DNA of 64,000 bases from Lachnospiraceae oral taxon 107 str. F0167 (GTDB lineage Bacteria; Bacillota; Clostridia; Lachnospirales; Lachnospiraceae). The stretch lies in assembly GCA_000209465.1 (NCBI GenBank), contig GL890588.1:55789-119788 (forward strand). The letters are read 5' to 3'. The position numbers and the translations under genes were made by a program. Of this stretch, positions 45,533-55,400 are shown piece after piece. Positions within the stretch are counted from its first letter, which is position 1, and every line of letters starts with the position of its first letter. The notes under the pieces were generated by a model that saw nothing but the letters and a program-made list of their open reading frames with translations, made no database searches and was not told where the DNA came from.

Positions 45533-45892
45533 ATCTCTTACCCCCTGTAAAAACACAAAGCTTTTTCAATTTATTTATGCTGAAAATTTATTCACAAACC
45601 CTTTTAGCAATCGCTACATTTTATATGAAAAATTATCAGTATTTTTGATTATTTCACTTGTTTTTGTTTTTAATTTTCATATATCTAAAATATTACCGAA
45701 AATGTTTTTCAGTGAATACAATATAACATATTTAATAATAAAAATATATATATGAATATATTCTTGAATTACTTTTTTTTATTTTATGATATAATGTTCA
45801 TGTGTGAATTTTTTTGTTCAACCCTGTGACAGCTTGCCCCTAAACTGTTGCTTAAAGAGGGCAACTGTATAATAAAAGTAAGAGGATTATTT
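45533..45892. other. divergent promoter region of the fuc operon and its regulator
   Basis: An AT-rich gap of 360 bp between fucK and the DeoR-type gene. A TATAAT at 45790-45795 could serve the regulator, but its best -35 (TTGAAT) is 20 bp away. For the fuc operon I see no near-consensus promoter and no clear operator. I found no good catabolite-response (cre) site. Confidence 0.4.
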
Positions 45893-46648
45893 ATGGATTC
45901 GAATGGAAGAAAACAGCAGATATTGGATGTTTTAAATAAGTGCAATGGGATATCAACCATAGACAGCCTATGCCAAAGAATTTTTGCTTCACGCTCTACT
46001 GTAAGGCGGGATTTGATTGCACTTGAAGAGGAGGGAATAGTAAAAAGATCTCATGGCTATGTCTCCGTGATAGTGAAGTCCGCCAATGAAAGCCCTATCG
46101 GTATGAGAAGGATTGAAAACCTTGATAAAAAGCAGCTTATAGCCGGCAAGGCAGCCCAGCTTTTAAAAGACGGAATGGTGATATTTTTGGACTCATCATC
46201 CACTGTTTGCCAGCTGGCACCGCTTCTTAAGCTAAGGCATAATATCACTATTATTACCAATGGTATAAATATAGCAAATGAACTCTCAAATGCACAGGAT
46301 TTAAAATGTTTCCTCTGCCCCGGAGTGTTAAAGCATAAGAGTCTTTCCATTGTTGGAGAATTTGCTTCAAGTTTTATCAAAAATTTTAATGCGGAACTTG
46401 CAATTATTTCATGCAAAGCTATCAACACCAAAGGTATATTTGAGGGTGACGACTCTCAGGGGCTTGTAAAAAAGAGCATGATAGAAAATGCAAATAAAAC
46501 TGTGCTTCTTTGTGATAATACCAAGGAAGAGGCAGGAGGCTTTTTTAAGTTGTCCGATTTTAGAGATATTGACGCCTTGGTTTCAAATGGAAATTTTTCT
46601 CCCGAACTGGATGAGATACTGGCAAATAATATAAATAGGATAATATAA
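45893..46648 (+). CDS. DeoR/GlpR-family regulator of the fucose operon
   Basis: 251 residues from ATG 45893, which follows AAGAGGATT; an in-frame upstream start is weaker. The N-terminal helix-turn-helix (ISTIDSLCQRIFASRSTVRR, about 19-38) is followed by the DeoR sensor domain, with the phosphosugar-binding sites DSSSTV and TNG and the later SCKAINTKGIFEGDD. It is divergent from the fuc operon, so it is probably its repressor, induced by fuculose 1-phosphate. That ligand is inferred from E. coli and related systems. Confidence 0.88.
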   Translation: MDSNGRKQQILDVLNKCNGISTIDSLCQRIFASRSTVRRDLIALEEEGIVKRSHGYVSVIVKSANESPIGMRRIENLDKKQLIAGKAAQLLKDGMVIFLDSSSTVCQLAPLLKLRHNITIITNGINIANELSNAQDLKCFLCPGVLKHKSLSIVGEFASSFIKNFNAELAIISCKAINTKGIFEGDDSQGLVKKSMIENANKTVLLCDNTKEEAGGFFKLSDFRDIDALVSNGNFSPELDEILANNINRII

Positions 46649-46660
46649 TTTTGTATAATA

Positions 46661-46710
46661 AAAGGTCTGAATCCATATCACAAGATTTCTTGTGTTGGAT
46701 TCAGACCTTT
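46661..46710. terminator. bidirectional terminator
   Basis: AAAGGTCTGAATCC and GGATTCAGACCTTT are perfect 14-bp arms with a further CACAAGA/TTGTG stem. TATTTTTA follows on the plus strand. It ends the DeoR gene and stands 5 bp past the end of the convergent protease gene, serving both. Confidence 0.9.
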
Positions 46711-46714
46711 ATTT

Positions 46715-49192
46715 TTATCTGAAATAATCATTCCATTGATTTGTTCCAAGGTAGAGGATATGAAGATATCCTACAGCGGCACCCGCCGACTTGTCGGTAA
46801 TATTTGTGGATACCTTTGCTATTCCGCCCACATTGCGAACCTCATAGCGTTTCATTCCAACATTACTTTCATCCTGATCATCCGAATCACTGACATATAC
46901 GGCTTTTAACTTTCCGTTTAAATCATACTCGGCACCCCATAAGGTTACTATATGATTATTTCTTGAAAATACCTTATGAGATAAACCGACCAAACCGCCT
47001 CTTCCAAGTTCAAGCTTAAGATCCTCACTTAAAGATTCATAGCGCCCTCCATAAGTACGGTCTGTAAGTTTTTTCTCCTTAAATACATCATAGAAAAATC
47101 CGCCATTATTATCAGGAACCAAATCATCCCTTTCTATATTGGTAGCACCGCTAAGTTTAGGTGTATATCCGTTTATAAATAAATCCACTAAAAGATCGGT
47201 GTAAAAACCTCTCTCATTATAGCCGTACAAAACTTTATAAAGTTCAAATATTTTACTCTCTTCCTGACTTTCAAAAGAAGCCTTTAAATCTGAGAGTTGT
47301 CTGTTGGCGTGTGTGATATCTCCGTTTTTTACTATATAATTGTCAACATTTTCAATATTTTGATCAAACCACCAATGCAGCATATTTGATGCTACCGCAG
47401 CGAAGCAAAGATTCTTATCTATATCGATATTTCCCCCGCTTCTTGTTTTGTTAACATCATACCATCCGTCTCCGCTTGAAAACGGGGCTTTATAGCTTAC
47501 ATAGGTATCTGAACCGCCCTGTGTTATCTCCTTATGAAAATCTCCGCCTTCTCCCATAACCGGTCCGTTTATACCCTTTGCCCATATTATGGTTCTGATT
47601 TCTCCATCTTCATTGGTATACTGTACAACATTGTCATTCTCCGGTGTAATCAAATAATCCTTTATCCTCTGAGCCTTATCCTCGGCACTCTCCTCATTCT
47701 TATTTGGCTGCTCCTGTGTATCAGGTTGTGTAGGATTTTCTGTATTACCTGATACAGGTGGCTGAACTGTATTGTTATTTTCCTCTGTGGAAGGAGGGGT
47801 GTTGCCCTCATTATTTGCACCAGGATTTTCCTCTTCTGCATTATTTTGCCCTGAATTATTGCCGGTATTATTTTCATTTGCGGAATTATCTGATTCCGTA
47901 CTGCTTTGATTTGGGTTAGCGCCGGTATTATTTTGCCCCGAATTATTTCCGGTATTATTTTCATTTGCAGAATTATTTGATTCCGTGCTGCTTTGATTTA
48001 GGGTAGTGCCGGTATTACTTTGCCCTGAAATATTGCCGTTTTGATTATGAGCATTATTTATATTATTTTCTGCTTTATCATCAGAAGCATTATTACTAAT
48101 ATCCCTTGATGCGGAATTGTTGGAGGTATTATCTTCTCCATTCAGGTTTTTATTGACGGCATTATCAAATCTTTTTTGGCTGTTATTTGGCAGTTGCTTA
48201 GTGCTGTCGGAAATTTTATTATCTGTAGTTCTTGAATTTTCGGTACGGATATTTCCATTCAAACTTTCTGTTATATTTGAACCTGAATTCTGTGCGTCAT
48301 TTCCGACCTGACTTTCTATCCTTTTATCTTTATTTATCTCGTGGACATTTCCTATATTTGAGTTTTCCCCTCTGCTTAAGTCGGCACCTAAGTTTCCACT
48401 TCCGCTTGAATCGCCACCCAAGCTTTCACTCCTGCTTGTACCACCGCCGGAACTTCCACCTCTGCTTGAAGTGCTACCCGAGCCTCCACTCCTACTTGAA
48501 CCGCTGCCGGAACTTCCACCTCTGCTTGAAGTGCTACCCGAGCCTCCACTCCTACTTGAACCACCTCCGGAACTTCCTCCTCTGCTTGAAGCACCGCTCA
48601 AGCTTCCTCTGCTACCCGTGCTTCCTCTGCCCGAGCTTCCTCCTCTACTTGATTCTCCACTTGAGCTTTTGCTTTTGCCTACGCTACCTGAATTGCTGCC
48701 TGTACCGCCTGCCTTTTTAGCTGCATTTGTTATGCCGCCTGATGTACTTATTCCTTTTCCGTTTTCATAATGCTGTATCCCGTTTTCATTTATCCATCTG
48801 CCTGTAGAGTCAATCTTATATCCGTCTATCACCGTATTTGCACGCATTTTGCCAAAGGTATCCTTATTACTTCCTTCAAAATAATAACAATATCCGTCAA
48901 TCCACTGCCAACCTGATAAAAGCACACCCTCATTGCCGTTTTTACTGCTGTCTAAGAAATACCAGTTATTGGAAGCATCCTGAAGCCAACCTGTTTTTAA
49001 GCTTCCGTCCTCATTAAAAAAATACCAGTTATTATTTATCTGTTGCCATGCTTTTAAGGTCTTATTTTCCTTATAATATTTCCAGTTGTTATTTTCAAGT
49101 TTCCATCCTTCTACGCCTGCATAGGCATTAAATGAAAACAATATTGACATTGTGAGTCCTAAAAAAGCCGGACTTCCATTAAACTTTTTCAT
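46715..49192 (-). CDS. secreted IdeS/Mac-like cysteine protease (peptidase C66) with cell-wall-binding repeats
   Basis: 825 residues. Signal peptide (1-25), then cell-wall-binding repeats with the GW...WYF pattern (about 28-145; NNNWYFFNEDGSLKTGWLQD). A Ser/Gly-rich repeat region (about 155-275) and an Asn-rich low-complexity region (about 280-515) follow. The C-terminal domain (about 530-825) resembles IdeS. The catalytic set is Cys596 (NLCFAAVASNMLHWWFDQ), His747 (NNHIVTLWGAE) and Asp769/Asp771 (YVSDSDD). The His-to-Asp distance of 22 equals that in streptococcal IdeS, and Lys582 (YDVNKTR) may match Lys84. IdeS cleaves IgG in the hinge; activity on IgG here is inference. Confidence 0.88.
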   Translation of the reverse strand: MKKFNGSPAFLGLTMSILFSFNAYAGVEGWKLENNNWKYYKENKTLKAWQQINNNWYFFNEDGSLKTGWLQDASNNWYFLDSSKNGNEGVLLSGWQWIDGYCYYFEGSNKDTFGKMRANTVIDGYKIDSTGRWINENGIQHYENGKGISTSGGITNAAKKAGGTGSNSGSVGKSKSSSGESSRGGSSGRGSTGSRGSLSGASSRGGSSGGGSSRSGGSGSTSSRGGSSGSGSSRSGGSGSTSSRGGSSGGGTSRSESLGGDSSGSGNLGADLSRGENSNIGNVHEINKDKRIESQVGNDAQNSGSNITESLNGNIRTENSRTTDNKISDSTKQLPNNSQKRFDNAVNKNLNGEDNTSNNSASRDISNNASDDKAENNINNAHNQNGNISGQSNTGTTLNQSSTESNNSANENNTGNNSGQNNTGANPNQSSTESDNSANENNTGNNSGQNNAEEENPGANNEGNTPPSTEENNNTVQPPVSGNTENPTQPDTQEQPNKNEESAEDKAQRIKDYLITPENDNVVQYTNEDGEIRTIIWAKGINGPVMGEGGDFHKEITQGGSDTYVSYKAPFSSGDGWYDVNKTRSGGNIDIDKNLCFAAVASNMLHWWFDQNIENVDNYIVKNGDITHANRQLSDLKASFESQEESKIFELYKVLYGYNERGFYTDLLVDLFINGYTPKLSGATNIERDDLVPDNNGGFFYDVFKEKKLTDRTYGGRYESLSEDLKLELGRGGLVGLSHKVFSRNNHIVTLWGAEYDLNGKLKAVYVSDSDDQDESNVGMKRYEVRNVGGIAKVSTNITDKSAGAAVGYLHILYLGTNQWNDYFR
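47840..48010. repeat. coding tandem repeats in the Asn-rich linker
   Basis: A unit of 29 codons (87 bp), encoding NQSSTES-(N/D)NSANENNTGNNSGQNN, occurs about twice. It forms the flexible linker between the wall-binding and protease parts and is prone to length change. Confidence 0.65.
48421..48600. repeat. 60-bp coding tandem repeats in the Ser/Gly linker
   Basis: Three consecutive units of exactly 60 bp (48421-48480, 48481-48540, 48541-48600) encode a 20-residue Ser/Gly/Arg repeat (SGSTSSRGGSSG). They are highly similar at DNA level, so copy number may vary between strains. Confidence 0.85.
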
Positions 49193-49299
49193 TGTATTAC
49201 CCTTTCATTATAAAAATGACGCAAAAAAACAGCCATTATATATGACTGATTTTTGCATATCCATATTATGATACTACATATTTTAATAAATATCCATTA

Positions 49300-50952
49300 T
49301 TATTTAAATGATATTACATTCCAGATTTCTTTCGGCTCAAGTCCAAGTTTCCAGACTGCCACTCCCGCCAGATCGGCTTCCTTAACAGCCTCCATTTTCA
49401 GAGTCATGGAGCGCTCATCTTCCATCCATATATATTTGGTGGCATTGCCTATGGTAGTATGTCCCACATACTGACCTACTTCATCATCCCAGGTTAAGTT
49501 TACATTGTTCTCCTTAACCCATTTAGTTGCACCATTGATTCCAAGTGCGCTTGAACTTAATTTTGAATTCTCCCTGGTCCAAACTCTTGTATATGTAGGT
49601 ACTGCATTTATAAGCTTTTCCTTAGGCACTTCAGCCAAACTGTCTGTAATAGAATTCTTTACAAAATCTATAGATGCACTGCTGCCCTCGTCAGATCCGC
49701 TGTAATGTTCGTCATAGCCCATATTTATCACATAATCCACAACCTCAGCCAGTTTACCTCTTTCATAATACATATTGTAGGATGCCGGAATAGGCACATC
49801 CACACTTAATACCAGTCCGTTATTTCTGCATGAAACCGAAAGTTCTCTTATAAATTGAATAAAATGCGGTGCATTATCCTGAGTCAATGACTCAAAGTCT
49901 ATATTTATTCCGTCAAATCCATATGTCTTTGCATCATTCATAAGATTTTTAATAAGGTTTTTCCTGTTTTCGGAAGATGATAAAATCTTTAATGTGCTTA
50001 TATCCTTACTGAAATTATCAATAAGCGGCCATACCTGCAAGCCCTTTTTATGTGCCGCATCCACATAATCCTTTGCCGCTATGGAAGTATAATTCCCCTT
50101 ATTATCAGATAGTTTAAACCATGTGGGTGATATTACATTCATTCCGTTTGTATTATTGACCACATCCGCTAAATTGGCATTTGCTGCAACTGTTGTGACC
50201 TGATGCCATCCAAGCACCACCTTCTCATTCATAGATATGGATGTATACTGTGGCTTTGTAAAACCGCTGACTCTCTCCATTTCTTTAAAGTTTTTTAAAC
50301 GATTCTTTTTTACATATCCTAATGAACCGTTCCTTGTAAGAATCCTGTACCAATTGTCATTTTGTTCCACTATAATTACAGTATCATCCTTATTTAACTC
50401 GACATTTTCTATACTTGCGGATCTTTTGCTTGCATCCGCTCTAAGTACCGACTTTGACTTCACTTCGGCTTCTTCATATTTGCCATATCTGTTATTTATA
50501 TATACTTTTTTGATATCACCTTCAATAAAATTATCCACCCAAATATCAGTATATGCCTTTATTGTTTCTATGGAAATATAGACTTTCCCACCCTCTTCAA
50601 GCAAAAGGGGCTTGCCGTTATTATCCGTATTCTCAAAATTTGCATATACTATCTCTGTCGGCAATGTATATGAAAGAAGCTTTTCTCCTTCATTATAATA
50701 AAACTTATCATTAAGTATTGATCCTGTCCAATTTAAAGGTATATATACCACTCCGTCTTTATAAATTGCTTTGGCTTTTTGTAAAGAGTAATTATATACA
50801 AGTGCTACCTCATCATTCTCAACTTGATATATTTCAGATTCTGTTATCTTATCTTTTGAACTCCCAAAATCATCCATCTTCCCCGATATAAATATAATTC
50901 CAAGTATGATACATAGAACTATCACTATACCAACTATACCTTTTCTCTTCAC
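49300..50952 (-). CDS. secreted GH18-family protein with SH3-like domain
   Basis: 550 residues. One N-terminal membrane anchor or signal (about 7-26), a copper-amine-oxidase-like N-terminal region (about 60-165; YIPLNWTGSIL), a bacterial SH3 segment (about 170-225) and a glycoside hydrolase 18 domain (about 235-548). The catalytic motif is YGFDGINIDFE, a DxxNxDxE variant with the acid Glu kept. Related proteins (YaaH/SleL type) cut peptidoglycan or chitin-like chains. It is probably a cell-wall hydrolase. It lies 107 bp upstream of the protease gene and may be co-transcribed with it. Confidence 0.85.
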   Translation of the reverse strand: MKRKGIVGIVIVLCIILGIIFISGKMDDFGSSKDKITESEIYQVENDEVALVYNYSLQKAKAIYKDGVVYIPLNWTGSILNDKFYYNEGEKLLSYTLPTEIVYANFENTDNNGKPLLLEEGGKVYISIETIKAYTDIWVDNFIEGDIKKVYINNRYGKYEEAEVKSKSVLRADASKRSASIENVELNKDDTVIIVEQNDNWYRILTRNGSLGYVKKNRLKNFKEMERVSGFTKPQYTSISMNEKVVLGWHQVTTVAANANLADVVNNTNGMNVISPTWFKLSDNKGNYTSIAAKDYVDAAHKKGLQVWPLIDNFSKDISTLKILSSSENRKNLIKNLMNDAKTYGFDGINIDFESLTQDNAPHFIQFIRELSVSCRNNGLVLSVDVPIPASYNMYYERGKLAEVVDYVINMGYDEHYSGSDEGSSASIDFVKNSITDSLAEVPKEKLINAVPTYTRVWTRENSKLSSSALGINGATKWVKENNVNLTWDDEVGQYVGHTTIGNATKYIWMEDERSMTLKMEAVKEADLAGVAVWKLGLEPKEIWNVISFK

Positions 50953-51147
50953 TTTTCCTCCGTATAAAATAATTTAATCATAAAATCTACACTATTATAT
51001 ACTACAAATATGTATAAATATTTAAGACTATATTTTTATAATCGAAATTTTTCAAATTATGCAACCGGGATTTAGGTGAATTGCTTTCAAAATATTTTTA
51101 TATTTTCTAAATCCGGAAAATTTTATACTCACATTAAGGCATCAAAA

Positions 51148-51180
51148 AACTGCCAAAATGTCTCTAACATCATGACAGTT
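51148..51180 (-). terminator. terminator of hicB
   Basis: AACTG and CAGTT with partly paired flanks. On the minus strand TTTTTTGATG follows. It lies about 40 bp past the hicB stop. A sister hairpin with the same outer sequence is at 51799-51832. Confidence 0.7.
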
Positions 51181-51219
51181 ATATTTACACAACTTACCTT
51201 TACTTTTTCAATATATATA

Positions 51220-51648
51220 CTAATTTAATGCATGAAACCTTTCTTCAAGTGCTTCTTGTAAAACTCTTGAAATGTTTAAGTTCAATCGTTTAGCTTCAGC
51301 ATTCATCCAACCCGGTATAGTCAAGTTTTTCCTAACCATTTTCTTATCAAGTTTCTTTCTATATCTTGTTAAGTCTGCATCTATCATTGTAATTATGCCT
51401 TTTGTATAATCGAAATTTTCACCTTTATGAATATCTTTAGCTAAATCTATGACCTTTTCATAATTTGACGGTTCGGGAATTTCTTTTTTACTGTCTTCAA
51501 TACTTAAACACTTTAAGCTTATAGCATCCCTAGCCATTTCAATAGCTTTCGGCAAATCTCTGCCCTCTGTATATATCATAAGATCCGGAACAAATACTAA
51601 GTAAATATCATCCGACTTCTCAATCAATGTTGGATATACAACTCTCAT
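51220..51648 (-). CDS. hicB: HicB-family antitoxin
   Basis: 142 residues from ATG 51648, behind AGGAGGAAG. A degraded RNase-H-like HicB domain (about 1-75; VYPTLIEKSDDIYLVFVPDL, TEGRDLPKAIEMARDAI) is followed by a C-terminal DNA-binding helix pair (about 110-142; LTIPGWMNAEAKRLNLNISR). HicB neutralises the HicA RNase and represses its operon. No hicA follows, and only a short ORF remains upstream. It may be an orphan antitoxin or regulator. Confidence 0.85.
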   Translation of the reverse strand: MRVVYPTLIEKSDDIYLVFVPDLMIYTEGRDLPKAIEMARDAISLKCLSIEDSKKEIPEPSNYEKVIDLAKDIHKGENFDYTKGIITMIDADLTRYRKKLDKKMVRKNLTIPGWMNAEAKRLNLNISRVLQEALEERFHALN

Positions 51649-51667
51649 TTTCTTCCTCCTTTTCAGC

Positions 51668-51691
51668 TTAAACATCTCTACGCTTCATCAT
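51668..51691 (-). pseudogene. vestigial hicA start
   Basis: Behind AGGAG the ORF MMKRRDV-stop has only seven codons. HicA toxins typically begin MKRRD(L/V), so this looks like a hicA whose body was deleted, leaving promoter, ribosome site and start. It lies directly before hicB. A leader peptide is the alternative. Confidence 0.5.
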
Positions 51692-51711
51692 TTTCTCCTG
51701 ATATCATTTAT

Positions 51712-51740
51712 ACTGTACGTACTTTATGCGTACTTGTCAA
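51712..51740 (-). promoter_or_regulatory. promoter of the hic locus with repeated AAGTACG sites
   Basis: On the minus strand TTGACA, a 17-bp spacer and TACAGT. Two AAGTACG boxes 11 bp apart lie inside the spacer and could be HicB operator half-sites. Confidence 0.65.
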
Positions 51741-51798
51741 TATTTTTACTTAATTTATTATCTTTTCAAAAAACAATAATATAAACATATAATATAAA

Positions 51799-51832
51799 AA
51801 ACTGCCAAAATATTCCCATATCCTGACAGTTT
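51799..51832 (-). terminator. intrinsic terminator with no gene attached
   Basis: AAACTG and CAGTTT pair around a partly paired loop, and on the minus strand TTTTTTATAT follows. It reads out of the non-coding block 51840-52080 and so implies a minus-strand transcript there. Confidence 0.65.
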
Positions 51833-52015
51833 AACTTACATGACTTTCTATTTTCAATATGTTTTGTATCAATGAGCGGCTACCTAGTAAGCCCTTTCTG
51901 TGACACTTTTTCATTGATACTTTGGACTATGGCAATGCCATGTTTTTGATTTTATAACATATATCAGACGGTTTTATAAATATATTGAAAACCTATCTGT
52001 TTGCAACTGATATAT
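51799..52015 (-). ncRNA. possible structured non-coding RNA
   Basis: Three perfect inverted repeats lie in series: 51866-51875 with 51911-51920 (GTATCAATGA, with an inner GGCT/AGCC stem), 51929-51941 (ATGGCA-A-TGCCAT) and 51959-51967 with 52007-52015 (ATATATCAG, with an inner GGTTTT/AAAACC stem). On the minus strand they end in the terminator at 51799-51832. No ORF covers them. I do not recognise a known RNA family and could not fix a promoter. It might alternatively be a remnant of a mobile element. Confidence 0.35.
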
Positions 52016-52079
52016 TCGCTACAACCTGCGTGGGCTTTGCATTAAAGTAGTATTTTCATATATTTTTATATGTATAAAA

Positions 52080-52289
52080 TCAGTTTTTGGATTTCTTGAT
52101 TGAATAATCATTTAGAATACTATGATTTCCTGCTCCATAGACCGGCAGATAAATATCATAGCTGTTGAATTTTAGATATTTTTGAAATTTAACTTTTATA
52201 TTGGGGACTTTGATGGCTAAACTATCATTTATAAAAGCTATTTATAAACTGCTCCTTTCTCCGTCTTTAAATAAATTATAAGCTCCTTC
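52080..52289 (-). pseudogene. possible gene remnant with one internal stop
   Basis: The minus strand reads EGAYNLFKDGERSSL, TAA, then IAFINDSLAIKVPNIKVKFQ and YLKFNSYDIYLPVYGAGNHS, to TGA at 52080. The sequence is protein-like and keeps one frame over the stop, but there is no start codon or ribosome site. Family unknown. It occupies part of the gene-free stretch before the S8 protease ends. Confidence 0.3.
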
Positions 52290-52397
52290 CGCTCACACTG
52301 CAATAAGGAATTGTTGTTCGGTCGATATATGGCAAGATTGATTGTGCAAAACTTAGATACTTTGTCAAATGTTGGGGTAGGTTTATCTAAAACTTAA

Positions 52398-52424
52398 AAA
52401 GAGAGCCTTAAAGCGGCTCTCTCT
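52398..52424 (-). terminator. terminator of the S8 protease gene
   Basis: GAGAGCC and GGCTCTC (with extra A/T pairs) form a compact hairpin. On the minus strand CTTTTTAAG follows. It lies 10 bp past the protease stop. Confidence 0.9.
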
Positions 52425-52433
52425 TTTCATGTA

Positions 52434-55400
52434 CTAATTATTTTTTGCCCTATAAATATATATGGTCTTTTCCGATTTATTGCCGGCAAGGTCTATCGCA
52501 CTTATTTTTATACTGTTTTGCCCCTCGTTTAACGGAACTTCTATTTGTTTAACTATCTGTGTAGTATTACCGTCTTTGCTTGCAATATAAGAACTTGAGG
52601 ACTTATCATCCGTTCCTATAAGTGAATCTCCATTATAAAGGCTTAACTTAAATGAATTATCAAGGGAGCGAATCTTAATATTTACCGTATCGGCATCAAG
52701 CCCTCTTTCATATACCTGATAATCTATTACAGGATGTATCTTATCATAGAATAATCTTCTTACTATGCTTGCCGACTTTTTATTTTCAGTGCTTACCTCA
52801 ACTTTTATATTTACGTTAAATGTTTCAAGTTTTATTTTGCTTTCAAAGGAATAAGCCTCGCCCTTATATATGACCTTTCCGGCTTTTTTATAAACAATAT
52901 TGCTTTTTACAAGCTCATCTTTACCTATAGTTATAGGACTTAAAAGCTCATTGCCGTCATTATCTACAAGCTTTATTTGCACGCTTTCAACACTGTCATC
53001 CTCATCCACATATCCTACAAAACCGGATATATCTATCTCTCCCTCTTTGATGCTTTTGTTTCCAAGTACATCAAAAAACTCAGGTGTTTTAAGAAATACT
53101 ACCGGATAAGGCTTCTTTTCGGCATTTGACGGGCTGGCATCATTATCGGTAATCTCTGAAATACTTTCTTCTTCATCACCAAGATTTTGCTTAGGCTTTC
53201 CTTCTCTAAATACCGTTGTTATATCAAAGCTTGTATCCATAGGATTTATTGTAAATTCATAATAAAGATTGTCCTCATCATATTTGAAGTTATATTTTTT
53301 AGCCGTTTCAGAGTTTACTCTATTATCAAGAATTATATTTTCTTCAATATTATCATGTTTTAGAGTAAGCTTATGCAAATGAGAACTATCATCTGCCAGC
53401 TGTATCTTAATCACCGCTTCCTTTTCTATAAGGCTGTAGGTCATATCATCAAGCTTTATATCATTTACATAAACACTTGCATTATTATTGCTTATATAAT
53501 CAAAAAAGTTAAGGAAATTAACCTGATTATAATTTCTTTCTCTGACAGCTCCAAGAGTTGTTCTGCTTTTATTATCCATATAGTCAACAGCATCTATAAT
53601 CATATCCGAAGTGTCGGCAAAATATGGACAGTGCACTTCTATATCCGAGTTTCTGTAACCGTTGGTATAAACATGCACCTCTCCCCTTGAAGTGGGATTA
53701 TTGGGTACTGCTTCTAAAGGTATATTAAGCTTACCGTCTTCCACCTTTATCAGCTCTTTTCCCTCTCTCTCAGGTTCATCCTGAAATCTTATAACAAATG
53801 ATTTTCCATATCTAATACTTGTATCATCATTATCAGACTGTGCATATCTTATTGACTGCAAATATACATTCTCTATACCTATGCCCTTATCATGAACATT
53901 AAATACTATTTCCTTCATATTGCCGTCAATATCATTTACCTGAACTTCATTTGCAGTACTGAGCTTAGGAGCCGAGCTGTCCACTCTTACGGGGAATTTG
54001 TAGACCTGCTCTCCACTGCCTCCAACATTATTATTATTAAGTTTCGCCTTAATACAATATATGTATTCCGCACCGTCCTCTACAACATTCCCTCCAAGTT
54101 TTCCGTCCCATACAGAATCCGGCATAAACTTAAAGCTTTTATTGACTGAAAGTCTGCTAAGCTTCCTTACCTGCTTTGAGACGCCTAAAACTCTTAAAGT
54201 TTCCTCCGTCTTAGCATCAAGTATCGAATACTCTATCTGCTCCATGTTTCTAAGCGGTGCTATTCTTGCCGCCAAATCAGGATAGTACTTACTGTTCGGT
54301 GAAAAATATATCGCATTGTCATACAGCGGAAGCTTAAGCATCATACTTGTTCCAAGCATTGAAGAACTAACTCCGGCATTTTTATTTACAAAAAATTGCA
54401 CATTTCTTTTTGTATTTCCGATTTCCGGAAGTTGGAAGGCATCTATGGCTCTTTGCCTGCTCCAATCTCCGTAAAATCCGAGGAAAGGTATACTGAGGTC
54501 AGATACTCCGTCTTTATCCTTAAGACTTATAAAACCTTCTATAAAATTATCCTCTTCCAAGTTTAGAGCATCCGAATAATCCATAGTAAAGTCTATACTT
54601 GCAGATGAATGTGCCTCTACACTTATCTCTCTGCTTATATTGGACTCATTGGAATGTATTATTTCCGATCTTTGAAGTCTGTAAGTACCGTCTGTAGGCT
54701 CATAGAGTGCAACTGAATTTATATTATAGCTTTTTGTACTGTCACCGAAGTTTTCAAGTCTAAGTCTTACCTCAAACCTTTTCTCCTTAAGTTCCCTAAG
54801 TTCAAGTTTACCGTCAGCTATATTATCATTAGTTCCTTGTGCCCTTACTACTACTGTGGTTTTTAATGCATTCTCAATATTTAGAGCGCCGCTTCCTTGC
54901 TGTCTTACAAAGTAGGGTATATCTTCAAATATTCCCTCATCCTTTAGAGGAGTTGCGGTATTCATAAGTAAAAGTTTTATAAATTCCGAACTGTTATCGG
55001 TTTGTATATTCTTTGCTTTTATATATTGTTTAAGTATGGCTGTGGCTCCCGTTACCTGAGGAGCAGCCATGGAAGTACCGGACATATCCTTATACTTATT
55101 ATCTTCAATGCTTGAGTATATATGCCCTCCCGGAGCGCTGATCTCCGGCTTGATTCTAAGGTCGGGAGTAGGTCCCCATGAAGAAAACTTTGAAACACTT
55201 CCCGCTGCCACATTATCAACATCCGTCATTTCCGTAAATATCTCAGGTCTTAGTGCATTATTATAACCGTATTCTTCCATTAACTTATCATAGGTACTTC
55301 TTTTTATACGGATACAGGTAAGCTTTCCTGCATTACCCGGAACTTCAAGATTGCCGCCTATCTGCTCAGCCATGCTCCTGTTGTTGTAAAAAACAATGGC

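Noticed and set aside
48421-48600. Exactly periodic 60-bp repeats, considered as a CRISPR or iteron array
   Set aside because: They lie in frame inside the protease gene, encode a Ser/Gly linker and have no unique spacers.
46715-49192. Choline-binding autolysin as the identity of the 825-residue protein
   Set aside because: The wall repeats fit, but the C-terminal domain has the Cys/His/Asp pattern of IdeS rather than an amidase or lysozyme.
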